Positions 8,766-18,434 of a stretch of DNA of 36,395 bases are shown here, in pieces; the stretch's first letter is position 1; every line of letters starts with the position of its first letter. The notes under the pieces are model-generated. The model was not told the DNA's origin. It did no database searches and saw only the letters and a list, made by a program, of their open reading frames with translations. The DNA is from a bacterium. GTDB lineage: Bacteria > Campylobacterota > Campylobacteria > Campylobacterales > Sulfurimonadaceae. A program made the position numbers and the translations under genes. The stretch covers positions 1 through 36,395 of the forward strand of contig JAHJGM010000046.1 of NCBI GenBank assembly GCA_018824305.1, given 5' to 3'.

Positions 8766-9279
8766 ATTGATATATCAAATCAAAATCCAACGGTATATTC
8801 GCTTTAAAATTACTATCATCTATCTCTTTGTTTTCCATCTGATTGCTAAAAGTTATCGTGACTCTGTTTTCCAACTCATCTAAATAGGTAATAGAGAGTA
8901 TCTGCGTCCCTTTTACATTGATATGAAGCTTCATATTTTCATAATGTGCCACATAATGTTCATTGTCGATTTTTTTTGCATTTTTCAGCATCTCGAAAAA
9001 CGCGATCGTGCTTCCGACTTTTTTAAGGATGACCTGTTCTATCTCAGGCTCTATTATGACCAAGTCCTCATTATTGATATATATCTCTTTTTTAACAGGT
9101 TCTACGTAGTTCCACATAGCCATATTCGGGCGTTTAGCCTTGATGTCACCGCTATACTTGATGGTCGTGTTTTTATCGTCCACGACCGTTTGTACGAAGT
9201 GCGCCGAGAAAGTGTTTAAGTTGTCCGCAAAACCAAAAAGATTTGCACATAAAAGAGATAAAGCGATAGTCTTTTTCAT
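8764..9279 (-). CDS. lolA: Outer-membrane lipoprotein carrier protein LolA
   Basis: A periplasmic chaperone that takes lipoproteins released by the Lol ABC transporter and carries them to the outer membrane. The 171 residues begin with a signal peptide (about 1-18, ending ANLFGFA). The LolA fold follows: TFSAHFVQTVVDDKNT, then YSGDIKAKRPNMAMWNYVEP (the usual G-x-x-x-x-KRP-x-x-x-RW-like segment), and YINNEDLVIIEPE. The size is slightly below the usual 180-200. The start ATG at 9279 has TTGGAG 4-5 bp upstream. It is transcribed divergently from secA, from a minus-strand -10 box at 9301-9306. No LolB is seen nearby; Campylobacterota commonly lack a recognisable one. Confidence 0.88.
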   Translation of the reverse strand: MKKTIALSLLCANLFGFADNLNTFSAHFVQTVVDDKNTTIKYSGDIKAKRPNMAMWNYVEPVKKEIYINNEDLVIIEPEIEQVILKKVGSTIAFFEMLKNAKKIDNEHYVAHYENMKLHINVKGTQILSITYLDELENRVTITFSNQMENKEIDDSNFKANIPLDFDLIYQ

Positions 9280-9300
9280 ATTTCTCCAATTTTTTTACGT

Positions 9301-9306
9301 ATTATA
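9301..9306 (-). promoter_or_regulatory. -10 box of the lolA promoter
   Basis: On the minus strand this reads TGGTTATAAT, an extended -10 (box TATAAT = 9306 to 9301), placing the transcription start about 15 nt before the lolA ATG. Confidence 0.5.
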
Positions 9307-9447
9307 ACCAATGGCATGTTTAAGAAGGTAATCTTATCCATCTCTTTGTATATTTGTTTTTTTATCCTAATATATCACGACATATTTTCCAAATGAGCAT
9401 ATTAAGAGATGCCTTTGTGGCTATTTAGCGAAAATATATCTTTAGTG

Positions 9448-9456
9448 TGATAAAAT
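9448..9456 (+). promoter_or_regulatory. Extended -10 promoter of secA
   Basis: TGATAAAAT (TG-N-TAAAAT; box 9451-9456) lies 27 bp before the secA start, giving a short leader with AAGG as ribosome binding site. Confidence 0.5.
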
Positions 9457-9482
9457 AAAAAAATTTCAAAACAAGGTTTCAA

Positions 9483-12056
9483 ATGCTACAAGCATTCATG
9501 GGTAAGATACTTGGTACTAAAAATGACAGAGAGCTAAAAAAATATAAAAAGCGTGTCGACAATATAAACAGTTTAGAACAATATTATAAAAATATGAGTG
9601 ATGATGAGTTAAAAAGCTCTTTTGCTGAATTAAAAAAATCTGTTTTAGAAAATAAAAAAAGTTTAGATGATGTTTTAGAAAACTCTTTTGCAATCACGAG
9701 AGAAGCTGCGCTCAGAACTTTAAATATGAGACATTATGATGTTCAGCTTCTGGGTGGGATGGTACTTCACGAAGGTAGAATAGCAGAGATGAAGACAGGT
9801 GAGGGTAAAACGCTTGTAGCGACTCTGCCTATCATTTTAAACGCTATGACAGGTAAAGGCGTTCACCTTGTAACGGTCAATGACTATCTTGCAAAGCGTG
9901 ACGCTACCGAGATGGCTCCGCTTTATGAATTTTTAGGATACAGTGTAGGTGTCGTTCTTGAAAGCATCAACGACCCGCAAGAAAAACGCAAACAGTACCA
10001 TGCAGACATCACATACGGAACAAACAACGAATTTGGATTTGATTATCTTCGTGACAATATGAGCTATACAAAAGAGCATATGGTTCAGCGCGGTCACCAT
10101 TTCGTTATCGTCGATGAAGTTGACTCTATCTTGATCGACGAAGCAAGAACTCCACTTATTATTTCCGGTCCTGTAAACAGGACTTTAGACGCATACAAGC
10201 AGGCAAACGCCGTCGCACTTAAGATGACAAGAGAAGAACACTTTACTGTCGATGAAAAAGACAGGGTCATACTTATCACAGAAGATGGTATCACTAAGGC
10301 CGAAGAGCTTTTTGGCGTAGAGAATCTTTACGGTGTCGATAACTCAACTCTCTCTCATCACCTTGATCAAGCACTAAAAGCAAACTATCTTTTTGAAGCC
10401 GATGTTGATTACGTGGTAAATGACGGAGAAATAGTCATAGTCGATGAGTTTACAGGACGTTTGAGCGAAGGAAGAAGATTCTCTGAGGGGCTTCATCAAG
10501 CGCTAGAAGCAAAAGAGGGCGTCGAGATCAAAGAGGAGACCCAGACTTTAGCTGACATCACATTTCAAAACTACTTTAGAATGTATGACAAGCTTTCTGG
10601 TATGACAGGTACGGCACAGACAGAGGCAACAGAGTTTGCACAGATATATAATCTAGATGTTGTGTCGATCCCTACGAACATACCGGTTACTCGTCAAGAT
10701 CTTAACGATCTGATCTATAAGACTGAGCTTGAGAAATTTAGTGCGGTCATAGAAAAGATCAAAGAATTGTCAAAAAGCGGACAACCTGCACTTATCGGTA
10801 CTGCATCAATTGAAAAATCCGAAAAGCTTCATGAACTGTTAAAAAAAGAGAAGATAGCGCATACGGTGTTAAATGCTAAAAATCACGCGCAAGAGGGTGA
10901 GATCATTAAATTTGCAGGAGCAAAAGGTGCCATTACCATCGCTACAAACATGGCAGGACGCGGTGTTGATATCAAAGTAAACGAAGAGGTGAAAAATCTT
11001 GGAGGACTTTATATTATCGGTACTGAGAGACATGAAAACCGTCGTATAGACAATCAGCTTCGCGGACGTTCAGGTCGTCAAGGCGATCCTGGGGCGACAC
11101 AGTTCTATCTTTCACTAGAAGACAATCTGCTTAGAATTTTCGGTTCTGATAAGATCAAATCTATTATGGAAAGACTCGGTGTTGAAGACGGCGAATATAT
11201 AGAATCAAAAATGGTCACGCGTGCAGTCGAAAAAGCTCAGAAAAAAGTGGAACAGCTTCACTATGAAGGGCGTAAACAGATCGTCGAGTATGATGATGTG
11301 GCAAACGAGCAAAGAAAGATCATCTATAAATTTAGAAATGAACTTTTAAATCCTGAATATGACATAGCAAAAAAAATAGATATGATTAGAGAAGAGTATC
11401 TGTCTAGTCTACTTTTAGGGTGCGGAATCTTTAACGGAGGTTCAGCTGAGGATTTCAATCTCGAAAAACTGTTTTTACTTATAAAAGAGGAAATAAACCT
11501 GGATTTGAAATCAGACGGTTATGCTTCACTTGATTATGATGAACTATATAGTAAATTATATAGTGATATGAAAAAATCATACGATGACAAAATGAGTGTC
11601 CTTGATGATGAGTTAAGAGGCGAGGTTGAGAGAGAGTTTTATTTAAAAACTCTCGATACTGCATGGAGAGAACATCTTTATACAATGGATAATATGAAAA
11701 CAGGTATCCGTTTACGTGCATACAACCAAAAAGACCCTTTAGTCGAGTACAAAAAAGAGAGTTTCAATCTCTTTAGCGAATTGGTTGAAAATATCAAATA
11801 TAACACTATAAAAACACTTCATATTATTCAATTTCAATTGAAATCTGCTGAAGATGAAGCTGCTGAATTTGCTCGTCGTCAAGAAATCGAAAGAAAACAA
11901 GAAGAGATGCAGATGACTCTTAATTTACATGATGATGACGATCTAAACGGAGACAGAAAAACTGCAAGAAATGATCCTTGTCCTTGTGGAAGCGGTAAAA
12001 AATATAAGCAATGCTGTGGCAAAAGCGGTCCAAAAAAAGGTGTATTTGCTTCTTGA
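9483..12056 (+). CDS. secA: Preprotein translocase ATPase SecA
   Basis: The motor of the Sec pathway: it binds presecretory proteins and pushes them through SecYEG using ATP. Walker A MKTGEGKT is at residues 103-110 and the DEVD Walker B at about 211-214 ([18 protein letters not shown]). The preprotein cross-linking region follows, then helicase domain 2 with [12 protein letters not shown] and [12 protein letters not shown]. The C-terminal zinc-binding tail has the SecB/ribosome-contact pattern C-x-C-x8-CC (Cys833, 835, 844, 845). At 857 residues it is of normal size for this phylum. The start is ATG at 9483; Met6 is a less likely alternative. Its stop overlaps the TTG start of the following permease gene, so the two are probably translationally coupled. 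Confidence 0.97.
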   Translation: MLQAFMGKILGTKNDRELKKYKKRVDNINSLEQYYKNMSDDELKSSFAELKKSVLENKKSLDDVLENSFAITREAALRTLNMRHYDVQLLGGMVLHEGRIAEMKTGEGKTLVATLPIILNAMTGKGVHLVTVNDYLAKRDATEMAPLYEFLGYSVGVVLESINDPQEKRKQYHADITYGTNNEFGFDYLRDNMSYTKEHMVQRGHHFVIVDEVDSILIDEARTPLIISGPVNRTLDAYKQANAVALKMTREEHFTVDEKDRVILITEDGITKAEELFGVENLYGVDNSTLSHHLDQALKANYLFEADVDYVVNDGEIVIVDEFTGRLSEGRRFSEGLHQALEAKEGVEIKEETQTLADITFQNYFRMYDKLSGMTGTAQTEATEFAQIYNLDVVSIPTNIPVTRQDLNDLIYKTELEKFSAVIEKIKELSKSGQPALIGTASIEKSEKLHELLKKEKIAHTVLNAKNHAQEGEIIKFAGAKGAITIATNMAGRGVDIKVNEEVKNLGGLYIIGTERHENRRIDNQLRGRSGRQGDPGATQFYLSLEDNLLRIFGSDKIKSIMERLGVEDGEYIESKMVTRAVEKAQKKVEQLHYEGRKQIVEYDDVANEQRKIIYKFRNELLNPEYDIAKKIDMIREEYLSSLLLGCGIFNGGSAEDFNLEKLFLLIKEEINLDLKSDGYASLDYDELYSKLYSDMKKSYDDKMSVLDDELRGEVEREFYLKTLDTAWREHLYTMDNMKTGIRLRAYNQKDPLVEYKKESFNLFSELVENIKYNTIKTLHIIQFQLKSAEDEAAEFARRQEIERKQEEMQMTLNLHDDDDLNGDRKTARNDPCPCGSGKKYKQCCGKSGPKKGVFAS

Positions 12057-13255
12057 ATAAAAATATAGTTCCCTATCTTGTCAAACGTTTTTTGCGTTTT
12101 GACAAAGAACAGCCTTTTATCTTTCTCTCGGCGCTTCTGGCATTTTTAGGTATTACTCTTGGTGTTATGGTTCTTATTATCGCTATGGCGCTTATGAACG
12201 GGTTTGACAAAGAGTTTAAAAACAAACTGACAGTCATGAACTATCCGCTTACGATCATCCCAAAATTTTATGGTTCGACAAATGAAGACCTTTTAACGAC
12301 ACTCGTAAATGATTTTCCAAAATTAAGTTTCAGCCCCTATGTCATCTCTTCTGTTATCACAAGAAATGGTTCAAAACTTGAGGGCGGATATATATTCGGT
12401 GTCGATTTTGAAGCGGAATCTAAAGTCAACAGCATTATAAATAAAGCTATGAGCACTTATAACTACCCTAAATACAGTGTCATCATAGGTAAATCGTTAA
12501 AGGATGAGTTTCAGATACAAAAAGATGACAAACTGATGTATATCTTTACTCAGGTAGAACCGGGTGGACTCTCCATTACTCCGAAAATAAAAAGATTTAC
12601 CGTAAAAGGTCTTTTTGATTCAGGTCTGACAGCGTATGATAAAGCATACAGCTATACAGACTTAAACTCTCTGCAAAAGATATTGGGTCTTCCTTCTAAC
12701 CAGTATGACGGGATACATATATTTTCACAAAATCCTCATGAAGATATAATCAAGATCAGAAATAAACTGCCTGACACCGTTGTAATCAAAGGTTGGTGGC
12801 AAGACAATGTTAATTTCTTTGCCGCGTTAGAGATGGAAAAAACATCACTGTTTATCGTGTTGATGCTGCTTATATTGATCGCATCGATCAACATCATATC
12901 TTCACTCCTGATGACGGTTATGAATAGACGTGCGGAGATCGCGTTACTGCTTTCTTTGGGTGCATCACAGATACAGATTAAAAAAGTATTTTTATATTTG
13001 GGCATTGTCATAGGAATAGGCGGGATAATCGCAGGTATTATTTTAGGTTTAAGCGGTATATGGATATTTAGCAGCTTTGACATCATTCACTTGCCAAAAG
13101 ACGTATATCCGACTACTACACTGCCTTTAGATTTGAGTCTGTTTGACTTTTCTCTTATCGTATTGGGTGCATTTTTTATTGTTTTATTATCCTCTTATTA
13201 TCCTGCAAAAAAAGCAAGCGAAGTGGATATATTGACAGTACTAAGAAACGAATAG
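12053..13255 (+). CDS. LolC/LolE-family (FtsX-like) lipoprotein-releasing permease
   Basis: Inner-membrane subunit of the ABC system that extracts lipoproteins and hands them to LolA. It has 400 residues and the four-helix LolC/E layout: TM1 about 20-48 ([20 protein letters not shown]), a large periplasmic domain (about 50-265), TM2 about 270-298, TM3 about 315-345 and TM4 near 365-388. It ends in the family tail [19 protein letters not shown]. The start is taken as TTG at 12053, not the longer open frame from 12011 that would run through the secA tail; TTG overlaps the secA stop (TTGA) and AAGGTG lies 10 bp upstream. Only one such permease is present and no LolD ATPase lies next to it, so it may be a LolF-like homodimer with LolD encoded elsewhere. 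Confidence 0.85.
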   Translation: MNKNIVPYLVKRFLRFDKEQPFIFLSALLAFLGITLGVMVLIIAMALMNGFDKEFKNKLTVMNYPLTIIPKFYGSTNEDLLTTLVNDFPKLSFSPYVISSVITRNGSKLEGGYIFGVDFEAESKVNSIINKAMSTYNYPKYSVIIGKSLKDEFQIQKDDKLMYIFTQVEPGGLSITPKIKRFTVKGLFDSGLTAYDKAYSYTDLNSLQKILGLPSNQYDGIHIFSQNPHEDIIKIRNKLPDTVVIKGWWQDNVNFFAALEMEKTSLFIVLMLLILIASINIISSLLMTVMNRRAEIALLLSLGASQIQIKKVFLYLGIVIGIGGIIAGIILGLSGIWIFSSFDIIHLPKDVYPTTTLPLDLSLFDFSLIVLGAFFIVLLSSYYPAKKASEVDILTVLRNE

Positions 13256-13259
13256 TTTT

Positions 13260-16200
13260 TTAAATACTGCCCGGAGAGAGTAATTCGATAGGCAGTAATA
13301 ACGTTCTTTTGATAATATTTAAAGGCGCGATGACGATATCTTTTGCGATCGAAGTAGTTACCTTTGGATCATAAATATTTCCTGTGACCTTAAGGGACGT
13401 CGATATACTGTCCTTATCAAAGAGTATATAGCCGACTATAGGTATTTTAGAGACTTTGGAAGCCAGATCTGTTTTGAGATTCAGGTCTAGATTGATATCC
13501 TCTGATCTAAAGTCAAGCGTCCCCTTACCATAAATTTTGATCTCTTTTGAATTGAGTGAAATATCCGTAAAGTCAAATAGAGCGTTTTTTGCTGTAAAAC
13601 CTGCATACATACTCTCTACTTTTAGACCATCTTTTGAATAATCCGGTAGGCTAAATGTGATCAAAGAGGGCACGGTATTGATAAAAGCAAAGACATTGTT
13701 TAAAACTTTATAATCGATTAACACTGTTTTTTTGATCTCTATGATTCCGGCAAAGTTGTCAAGTGCTCCGTTTAATGTAAAGGAGAGCTCTCCATTTTTA
13801 AATTTTGACGTTGTAAACAGCGCATCCATGAACTCATCATCAAAATTCAGTCCGTGAAGATAAAAGATCCCATATTTATTTAAGTTGAATCCGGCATTGC
13901 CATCTTTAAATTTTAGTTGGGCAGTTGTTTCCGAATTCAGATATTGCACTTTAAGGGTATCTGCCAAGATCTTTCTTTTTTCTTGAAAATAAAGATAACT
14001 GTTATCTGCAGCAAGCGTTATAGGCATAGTGTCTTGGTTTTGTTTCTTCATCGTATGGTCGTTGTTAAAACGTATGATCTCAGGTACGTTAAATCCTAAC
14101 TCGGTAGATTTTATCTCTACATCTTTGTTGATCTTCAGATTGAGATTATTGTTTACGTTTATATCTATAACATCAGGTTTATATTTTCCGTTGAAATAAT
14201 AGTCTTCGACCGGTATATTGTCTTTTACAAGCAGTTTATAAGGGTATTTGATCTTACCGTTGAATGAAAAATCATCACTTGTATCACCGGAAAAGATATT
14301 CATATTCCCTTGTGTTATATTGTAATCGGTAAAATATGGCATCTTTTTATAGATCTTGCCGATATCATCACATTTTAAAGCCCATCTGTCATCTTCACCA
14401 AGATCAAACTCCAAACTGTACTTATCCATAAATATTTTTGTATCTCGTGAGTTCTTATCGATTTTGAGATTATATGTACCGTTTTTGTTGAAAAAATATT
14501 TTAGATATTTGTTTTTGACATCAGGTTTGCTGAGCGATAAGTAGCCTATGCTTTTATTTATATCGTACGCCATGTAGAAGTTTGAATTGAACATATTTTC
14601 TACCGCTACGGAGCTGTCGATAAATTTGAGATAATCGTCATCTAAAATAATTCTAGACGGGCTTAAAGTGAGTGAGGTTTTCTTTAATTTCCAGATACTT
14701 TGTGTCAATAAGTCAGCTGTTAAACCTTTATCATACTTGATAGATATAGGCAACATGGTCTGGTCGAGTTTGAAGTTTTTATATTCCAATTTCAAAATAT
14801 CAAGTTTTAGATTCGCAATGATATTTTTCAAATCTATATCACCGGAAAGATAAGCATACACTTTGTCTTGTATGGATATCTGTGTGGCAAATATATTGGC
14901 ATAGAGAGCTTTGAAATCAAATCTCATATCAAAATTATCTACCTTGATCTTATCTTTTTCATATTGCCATGTAGAGGGTGATACAGCTATCGTATCACCG
15001 CTTGGTGCAGCTTTATAGATCAGACTCAACTTGTCTTGTTCGTTAGCCAAAGAGAGTCTGTTTGAGGCAAATGCTGCTTTGTTTATATCTATATGAAGAT
15101 TTCCTAAATGCTTTACAGGATTTAAATATCCGACCACATCAGATTCTATTTTATCCTGATAAGAGAGTTTTAATTTTTTTATATCGACGTATGCTCCGTT
15201 AAGGGTTAATAGTCCGTCTTTTGCATGAAGATTGAGTCCATTATATAAAAAGTCGCCATCCTCGACTTTAAAAGTTCCGTTTACATCTACATTAAAGGTC
15301 GCCAGTTTTACTGCAATATCTAAATTTGTATCGGTTTTTGAGGCAGTCTGTACAAAGGGAATATCGATGTTATAAGTCTTTAAAAGATATAAAAGATCAT
15401 CATCAAGCACCAGCATATCTCTCAGATAAACCGTTAAGATATTTCTGTTTCGATTGAGGTCTATGTCAAGATAGCTGCTTTTAAGTTCATGCTTGTAAAA
15501 AGTCCCATTTTTCGGATAAATATCTAAAATACCGTTTTGAAACACTACATTGGTCGATGAAGTTATGATCGGTGCCAGTCTTTTGTCAAATGTATAATTG
15601 ACATCATATAAGTCGACATCCGCATAGATGTTTTTGATTATACTTCTAGGGTTTGAAAATTCAATATATCCATATAATTTTTTGACATCTGCATCACTCA
15701 TCTGAATCGCATCATAGATCCAAGGATTTACATATTCAGGTATCGGGAGTAGTTTGAGTATCTTTTGCAGGTTTTGAATCTTGTTATCTGAATAGAGGGC
15801 ATAAAAAATATCATCTTTATTTGAATAAACATAAAGATGAAGTTTTGCGTCATCATAGATGTCTGCATCTATTTTGCCAGAAAGTGTTTCATTGATATTA
15901 TCAAGTATCACTTTACCCACAAGCATTACGCTTTTTGAACTATTTTCAAACTCTTCAATATCGATGACGGTATGTTTATTGTCTGCATCGATATTACAAT
16001 TGAACTTGATCTTATCAGATTTGATAGTTAAATAACTTTTCTCTCCGATTTTATACTTAAAAGTGGCACTTAAATCATTGACCGATATATTTTTTATGTC
16101 GACTCTCTGGACGAGATCAGAAAATTCATTTGAATTTTTTAAAATATATATTAGGCTTTTGAAACGTTTTTTATAGTTGAGAGTTTCATCTGGTTTGTTA

Positions 16201-16421
16201 TTTGTTGTGACTTCAATATTGTCAGCGGTGATGACAAGCTTTTCATCCCATTTTATGTATAATTTCTTTATATTAAGGTTTGAAAAGTCCAAAGTTTCGA
16301 TTTCAATTCCATTATAAATCAATACAACAGTCAAAAGAAGAGAAGAAAAAATGAAAACAAATATACTAACTATAATAAAATGGAGTTTTGAAATCGCGCT
16401 GCTTATGCTTATTTCGTTCAT
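13260..16421 (-). CDS. Large AsmA-like / YhdP-type (DUF3971) membrane-anchored protein
   Basis: 1053 residues with one N-terminal membrane helix (about 13-35) and a very long periplasmic, beta-rich part without cysteine clusters. The C-terminal AsmA-like domain (about 880-1053) has GLKVESMYAGFTAKNALFDF, then a repeat-like GKGTLDF module, and finishes with the family hallmark VSKIPIVGYILF and VTGNIYDPKV. Proteins of this family (YhdP, TamB, AsmA) form hydrophobic grooves bridging the periplasm and help move phospholipids to the outer membrane. That role here is an inference. The start ATG at 16421 has TAGGT 6-7 bp upstream on the minus strand, and there is no alternative start that keeps the membrane helix. 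Its first 71 bp are antisense to the first 71 bp of mltG. It converges on the lolC/E gene with a 4-bp gap. Confidence 0.82.
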   Translation of the reverse strand: MNEISISSAISKLHFIIVSIFVFIFSSLLLTVVLIYNGIEIETLDFSNLNIKKLYIKWDEKLVITADNIEVTTNNKPDETLNYKKRFKSLIYILKNSNEFSDLVQRVDIKNISVNDLSATFKYKIGEKSYLTIKSDKIKFNCNIDADNKHTVIDIEEFENSSKSVMLVGKVILDNINETLSGKIDADIYDDAKLHLYVYSNKDDIFYALYSDNKIQNLQKILKLLPIPEYVNPWIYDAIQMSDADVKKLYGYIEFSNPRSIIKNIYADVDLYDVNYTFDKRLAPIITSSTNVVFQNGILDIYPKNGTFYKHELKSSYLDIDLNRNRNILTVYLRDMLVLDDDLLYLLKTYNIDIPFVQTASKTDTNLDIAVKLATFNVDVNGTFKVEDGDFLYNGLNLHAKDGLLTLNGAYVDIKKLKLSYQDKIESDVVGYLNPVKHLGNLHIDINKAAFASNRLSLANEQDKLSLIYKAAPSGDTIAVSPSTWQYEKDKIKVDNFDMRFDFKALYANIFATQISIQDKVYAYLSGDIDLKNIIANLKLDILKLEYKNFKLDQTMLPISIKYDKGLTADLLTQSIWKLKKTSLTLSPSRIILDDDYLKFIDSSVAVENMFNSNFYMAYDINKSIGYLSLSKPDVKNKYLKYFFNKNGTYNLKIDKNSRDTKIFMDKYSLEFDLGEDDRWALKCDDIGKIYKKMPYFTDYNITQGNMNIFSGDTSDDFSFNGKIKYPYKLLVKDNIPVEDYYFNGKYKPDVIDINVNNNLNLKINKDVEIKSTELGFNVPEIIRFNNDHTMKKQNQDTMPITLAADNSYLYFQEKRKILADTLKVQYLNSETTAQLKFKDGNAGFNLNKYGIFYLHGLNFDDEFMDALFTTSKFKNGELSFTLNGALDNFAGIIEIKKTVLIDYKVLNNVFAFINTVPSLITFSLPDYSKDGLKVESMYAGFTAKNALFDFTDISLNSKEIKIYGKGTLDFRSEDINLDLNLKTDLASKVSKIPIVGYILFDKDSISTSLKVTGNIYDPKVTTSIAKDIVIAPLNIIKRTLLLPIELLSPGSI
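16258..16263 (+). promoter_or_regulatory. Candidate -10 box for mltG inside the AsmA-like gene
   Basis: TATAAT in a T-rich context at 16258-16263, about 88 bp before the mltG start. Because mltG begins within the AsmA-like gene, any promoter of its own has to lie inside that coding sequence. This is the best match I see. Confidence 0.3.
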
Positions 16422-17295
16422 TTATTACCTAAATATGATCATTGTCACGCCTACGGTAGTTTATATACCAAGCGGTTCTATTAACAAGATTATAACACAG
16501 CTATCGCTACAAAACCATTACGTCACTAAGTTGGATGCAATAATATTGAGATTTCTTGGCTCACCTCAAAAAGGTTGGATATATATAGGTTCAAACAGCG
16601 TAACACATGCTGATTATCTTTATAGTCTCACAACCGCTAAAGCTGCGATGGAAGATGTCACACTCATACCGGGAGAGACGACGTATATATTTTTGAATCA
16701 GTTGTCTGAAACGCTGGGTTTAGATAGAGCGCTTCTTCAAAAGTATTATAACAAATATAGCAGGTATAAAGAGGGAGAGTTCGTACCAAATACATATAAA
16801 CTTCCTATAGGGATGAGTGAAGAGAATCTTATCAGAACACTTTTAATAGAGTCGGACAAACAGATGCAAATGCTTTCTATGAAAATATTCGGAAAGTATG
16901 ACAGAAATAAATGGTTTCGATATGTAACAGTTGCATCTGTTATTCAAAAAGAAGCAGCTTCTACGAATGAGATGCCTATTGTAAGTTCGGTTATTTATAA
17001 CCGCATAAAAAAAGGGATGAGACTTCAAATGGACGGGACGCTCAACTATGGAGAATACTCTCATACAAAGATTACCCATGAGCGTATCATGACGGACAAA
17101 AGCTCATACAACACATATATATATGGAGGGATTCCAAATACTCCTGTGTGTAATGTCAGTTTTGATGCGATAAAAGCCGCAATTTTTCCTGCACAAACAT
17201 CATATTTATATTTTGTTAAGGGCAAAAATAATCGACATGTCTTTAGTTGTAACTATTCTACACACATAAAAAACATCAATAATGCTACAAAATGA
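16351..17295 (+). CDS. mltG: Endolytic murein transglycosylase MltG
   Basis: An inner-membrane lytic transglycosylase that cuts nascent glycan strands and so sets their length. The 314 residues have one N-terminal membrane helix (about 11-33), a LysM-like region (about 35-90) and the YceG catalytic domain. The catalytic glutamate is Glu201 in ASVIQKEAAS, followed by the family signature VIYNRIKKGMRLQMDGTLNY and later YGGIPNTPVCN. The start ATG at 16351 follows a purine-rich but poor ribosome binding site (AAGAGAAGAAAAA). Later ATGs (16406, 16435) would destroy the membrane anchor, so the early start is preferred. The first 71 bp therefore overlap, head to head, the start of the AsmA-like gene on the other strand. 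It is slightly shorter than E. coli MltG (340). Confidence 0.9.
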   Translation: MKTNILTIIKWSFEIALLMLISFIYYLNMIIVTPTVVYIPSGSINKIITQLSLQNHYVTKLDAIILRFLGSPQKGWIYIGSNSVTHADYLYSLTTAKAAMEDVTLIPGETTYIFLNQLSETLGLDRALLQKYYNKYSRYKEGEFVPNTYKLPIGMSEENLIRTLLIESDKQMQMLSMKIFGKYDRNKWFRYVTVASVIQKEAASTNEMPIVSSVIYNRIKKGMRLQMDGTLNYGEYSHTKITHERIMTDKSSYNTYIYGGIPNTPVCNVSFDAIKAAIFPAQTSYLYFVKGKNNRHVFSCNYSTHIKNINNATK

Positions 17296-17379
17296 AACAT
17301 AAAAAAAAGTTTGATTAATCTTTTGTTCTCCTTATAGTAGACTTATTGTTGTTAGTGATATTATAAGACTTATGAAATA

Positions 17380-17448
17380 TATGACCTTTTTATACTTAAA
17401 TGGTTTGTGCTAGCACAAGTTGCTTAAGTATATTGTCTAAAGGTCATA
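17380..17448 (+). promoter_or_regulatory. Nested inverted-repeat leader upstream of mdh
   Basis: Three concentric inverted repeats. The outer arms TATGACCTTT (17380-17389) and AAAGGTCATA (17439-17448) pair over 10 bp. The middle arms TATACTTAA (17391-17399) and TTAAGTATA (17424-17432) pair over 9 bp. A perfect 14-bp palindrome TTGTGCTAGCACAA sits in the centre (17405-17418). The element ends 24 bp before the mdh start and the mdh ribosome binding site is outside it. If the TATTAT at 17359-17364 is the -10, transcription would begin near 17371 and the hairpin would form the very 5' end of the mRNA. It could be an operator array, a stabilising 5' stem-loop or a regulatory leader. Confidence 0.55.
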
Positions 17449-17472
17449 GTAAAACTATTGTAGGAGTCCAAA

Positions 17473-18429
17473 ATGAATCAAGGAAAAAGAGTTGGTATTG
17501 TCGGTGCTGGAAATGTTGGTGCCACAGTAGCTTATTCACTTGCAATGCTAGGATCTTGTCATGAGATTATTTTAAGAGACAATAAAATCGATGTGGCAAA
17601 AGGTAAAGCTCTGGATATGAGCCAAGCAGCTTCTGCTGTCAGAAGCCACACTGTCGTTAAAGTTGCAGACGATATGTCTGAATTGACTGATTGTGATGTT
17701 GTTGTCGTGACTGCAGGAAGTCCTCGTCTACCCGGTATGAGTCGTGATGATCTTTTGATGATCAATGCAAATATAACAAAAGAGGTTATAAAAGGTATCG
17801 CTCAGTACTCTCCAAATGCGATCATTATCATGGTTTCTAATCCGCTTGATGCTATGACTTACGTCGCTTTAAAAGAGAGTGGTTTTGACAGAAGCAGAGT
17901 CATTGGAATGGCTGGGATCTTAGACAGTTCAAGAATGGCTTCATTCATTCAAGAGAAACTAGGATACGGCGGCGGACAGATCCGTGCTTCGGTTATGGGT
18001 GGTCACGGTGATGATATGGTTCCGCTACCTCGTTACTCGACTGTTGCTGGAGTTCCTCTTACTGATGTACTTTCTGACGCTGAGATCGATGAGATCGTTC
18101 AACGTACTCGCCACGGCGGAGCTGAGATAGTAGGATATTTAAAAACAGGTTCTGCTTATTATGCTCCTGCTAAATCAACAGCCATTATGGTTGAAGCGAT
18201 CTTAAAAGACACAAAACAGATCCATCCTTGTGCTGTTTGTCTAGATGGTGAATACGGTTACAGTGATGTTGTTTCAGGTGTTCCTGTAATGCTGGGTGCA
18301 AACGGTGCTGAAAAGATCATTGAAGTGACATTAAATGAAAAAGAGCAGGGGATGTTCGCAAAATCATGTGCTTCCGTTCAAACATTGATCGATACATTAA
18401 ATCAAAATAATTTTTTTAAAGGAGAGTAG
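17473..18429 (+). CDS. mdh: NAD-dependent malate dehydrogenase (LDH-like type)
   Basis: It interconverts malate and oxaloacetate in the cytoplasm. The Rossmann signature [18 protein letters not shown] occupies residues 7-24 and the acidic Asp in the LRDNK loop favours NAD. The substrate loop is [12 protein letters not shown] with its two arginines. Asp151 (GILDSSR) and His178 (GGHGDD) form the catalytic pair. The 318 residues and these motifs match the tetrameric LDH-like MDH of Chlorobium-type organisms rather than the E. coli type. The start is ATG at 17473 behind TAGGAGTCC. It is the first gene of the carbon operon; fumC starts 5 bp after its stop. In the reductive TCA direction it reduces oxaloacetate. 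Confidence 0.94.
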   Translation: MNQGKRVGIVGAGNVGATVAYSLAMLGSCHEIILRDNKIDVAKGKALDMSQAASAVRSHTVVKVADDMSELTDCDVVVVTAGSPRLPGMSRDDLLMINANITKEVIKGIAQYSPNAIIIMVSNPLDAMTYVALKESGFDRSRVIGMAGILDSSRMASFIQEKLGYGGGQIRASVMGGHGDDMVPLPRYSTVAGVPLTDVLSDAEIDEIVQRTRHGGAEIVGYLKTGSAYYAPAKSTAIMVEAILKDTKQIHPCAVCLDGEYGYSDVVSGVPVMLGANGAEKIIEVTLNEKEQGMFAKSCASVQTLIDTLNQNNFFKGE

Positions 18430-18434
18430 TTTTT

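Noticed and set aside
12011-12052. Upstream ATG extension of the LolC/E-like gene
   Set aside because: It would add 14 cysteine- and lysine-rich residues that are simply the frame-shifted SecA zinc tail. TTG at 12053 has a better ribosome binding site and overlaps the secA stop.
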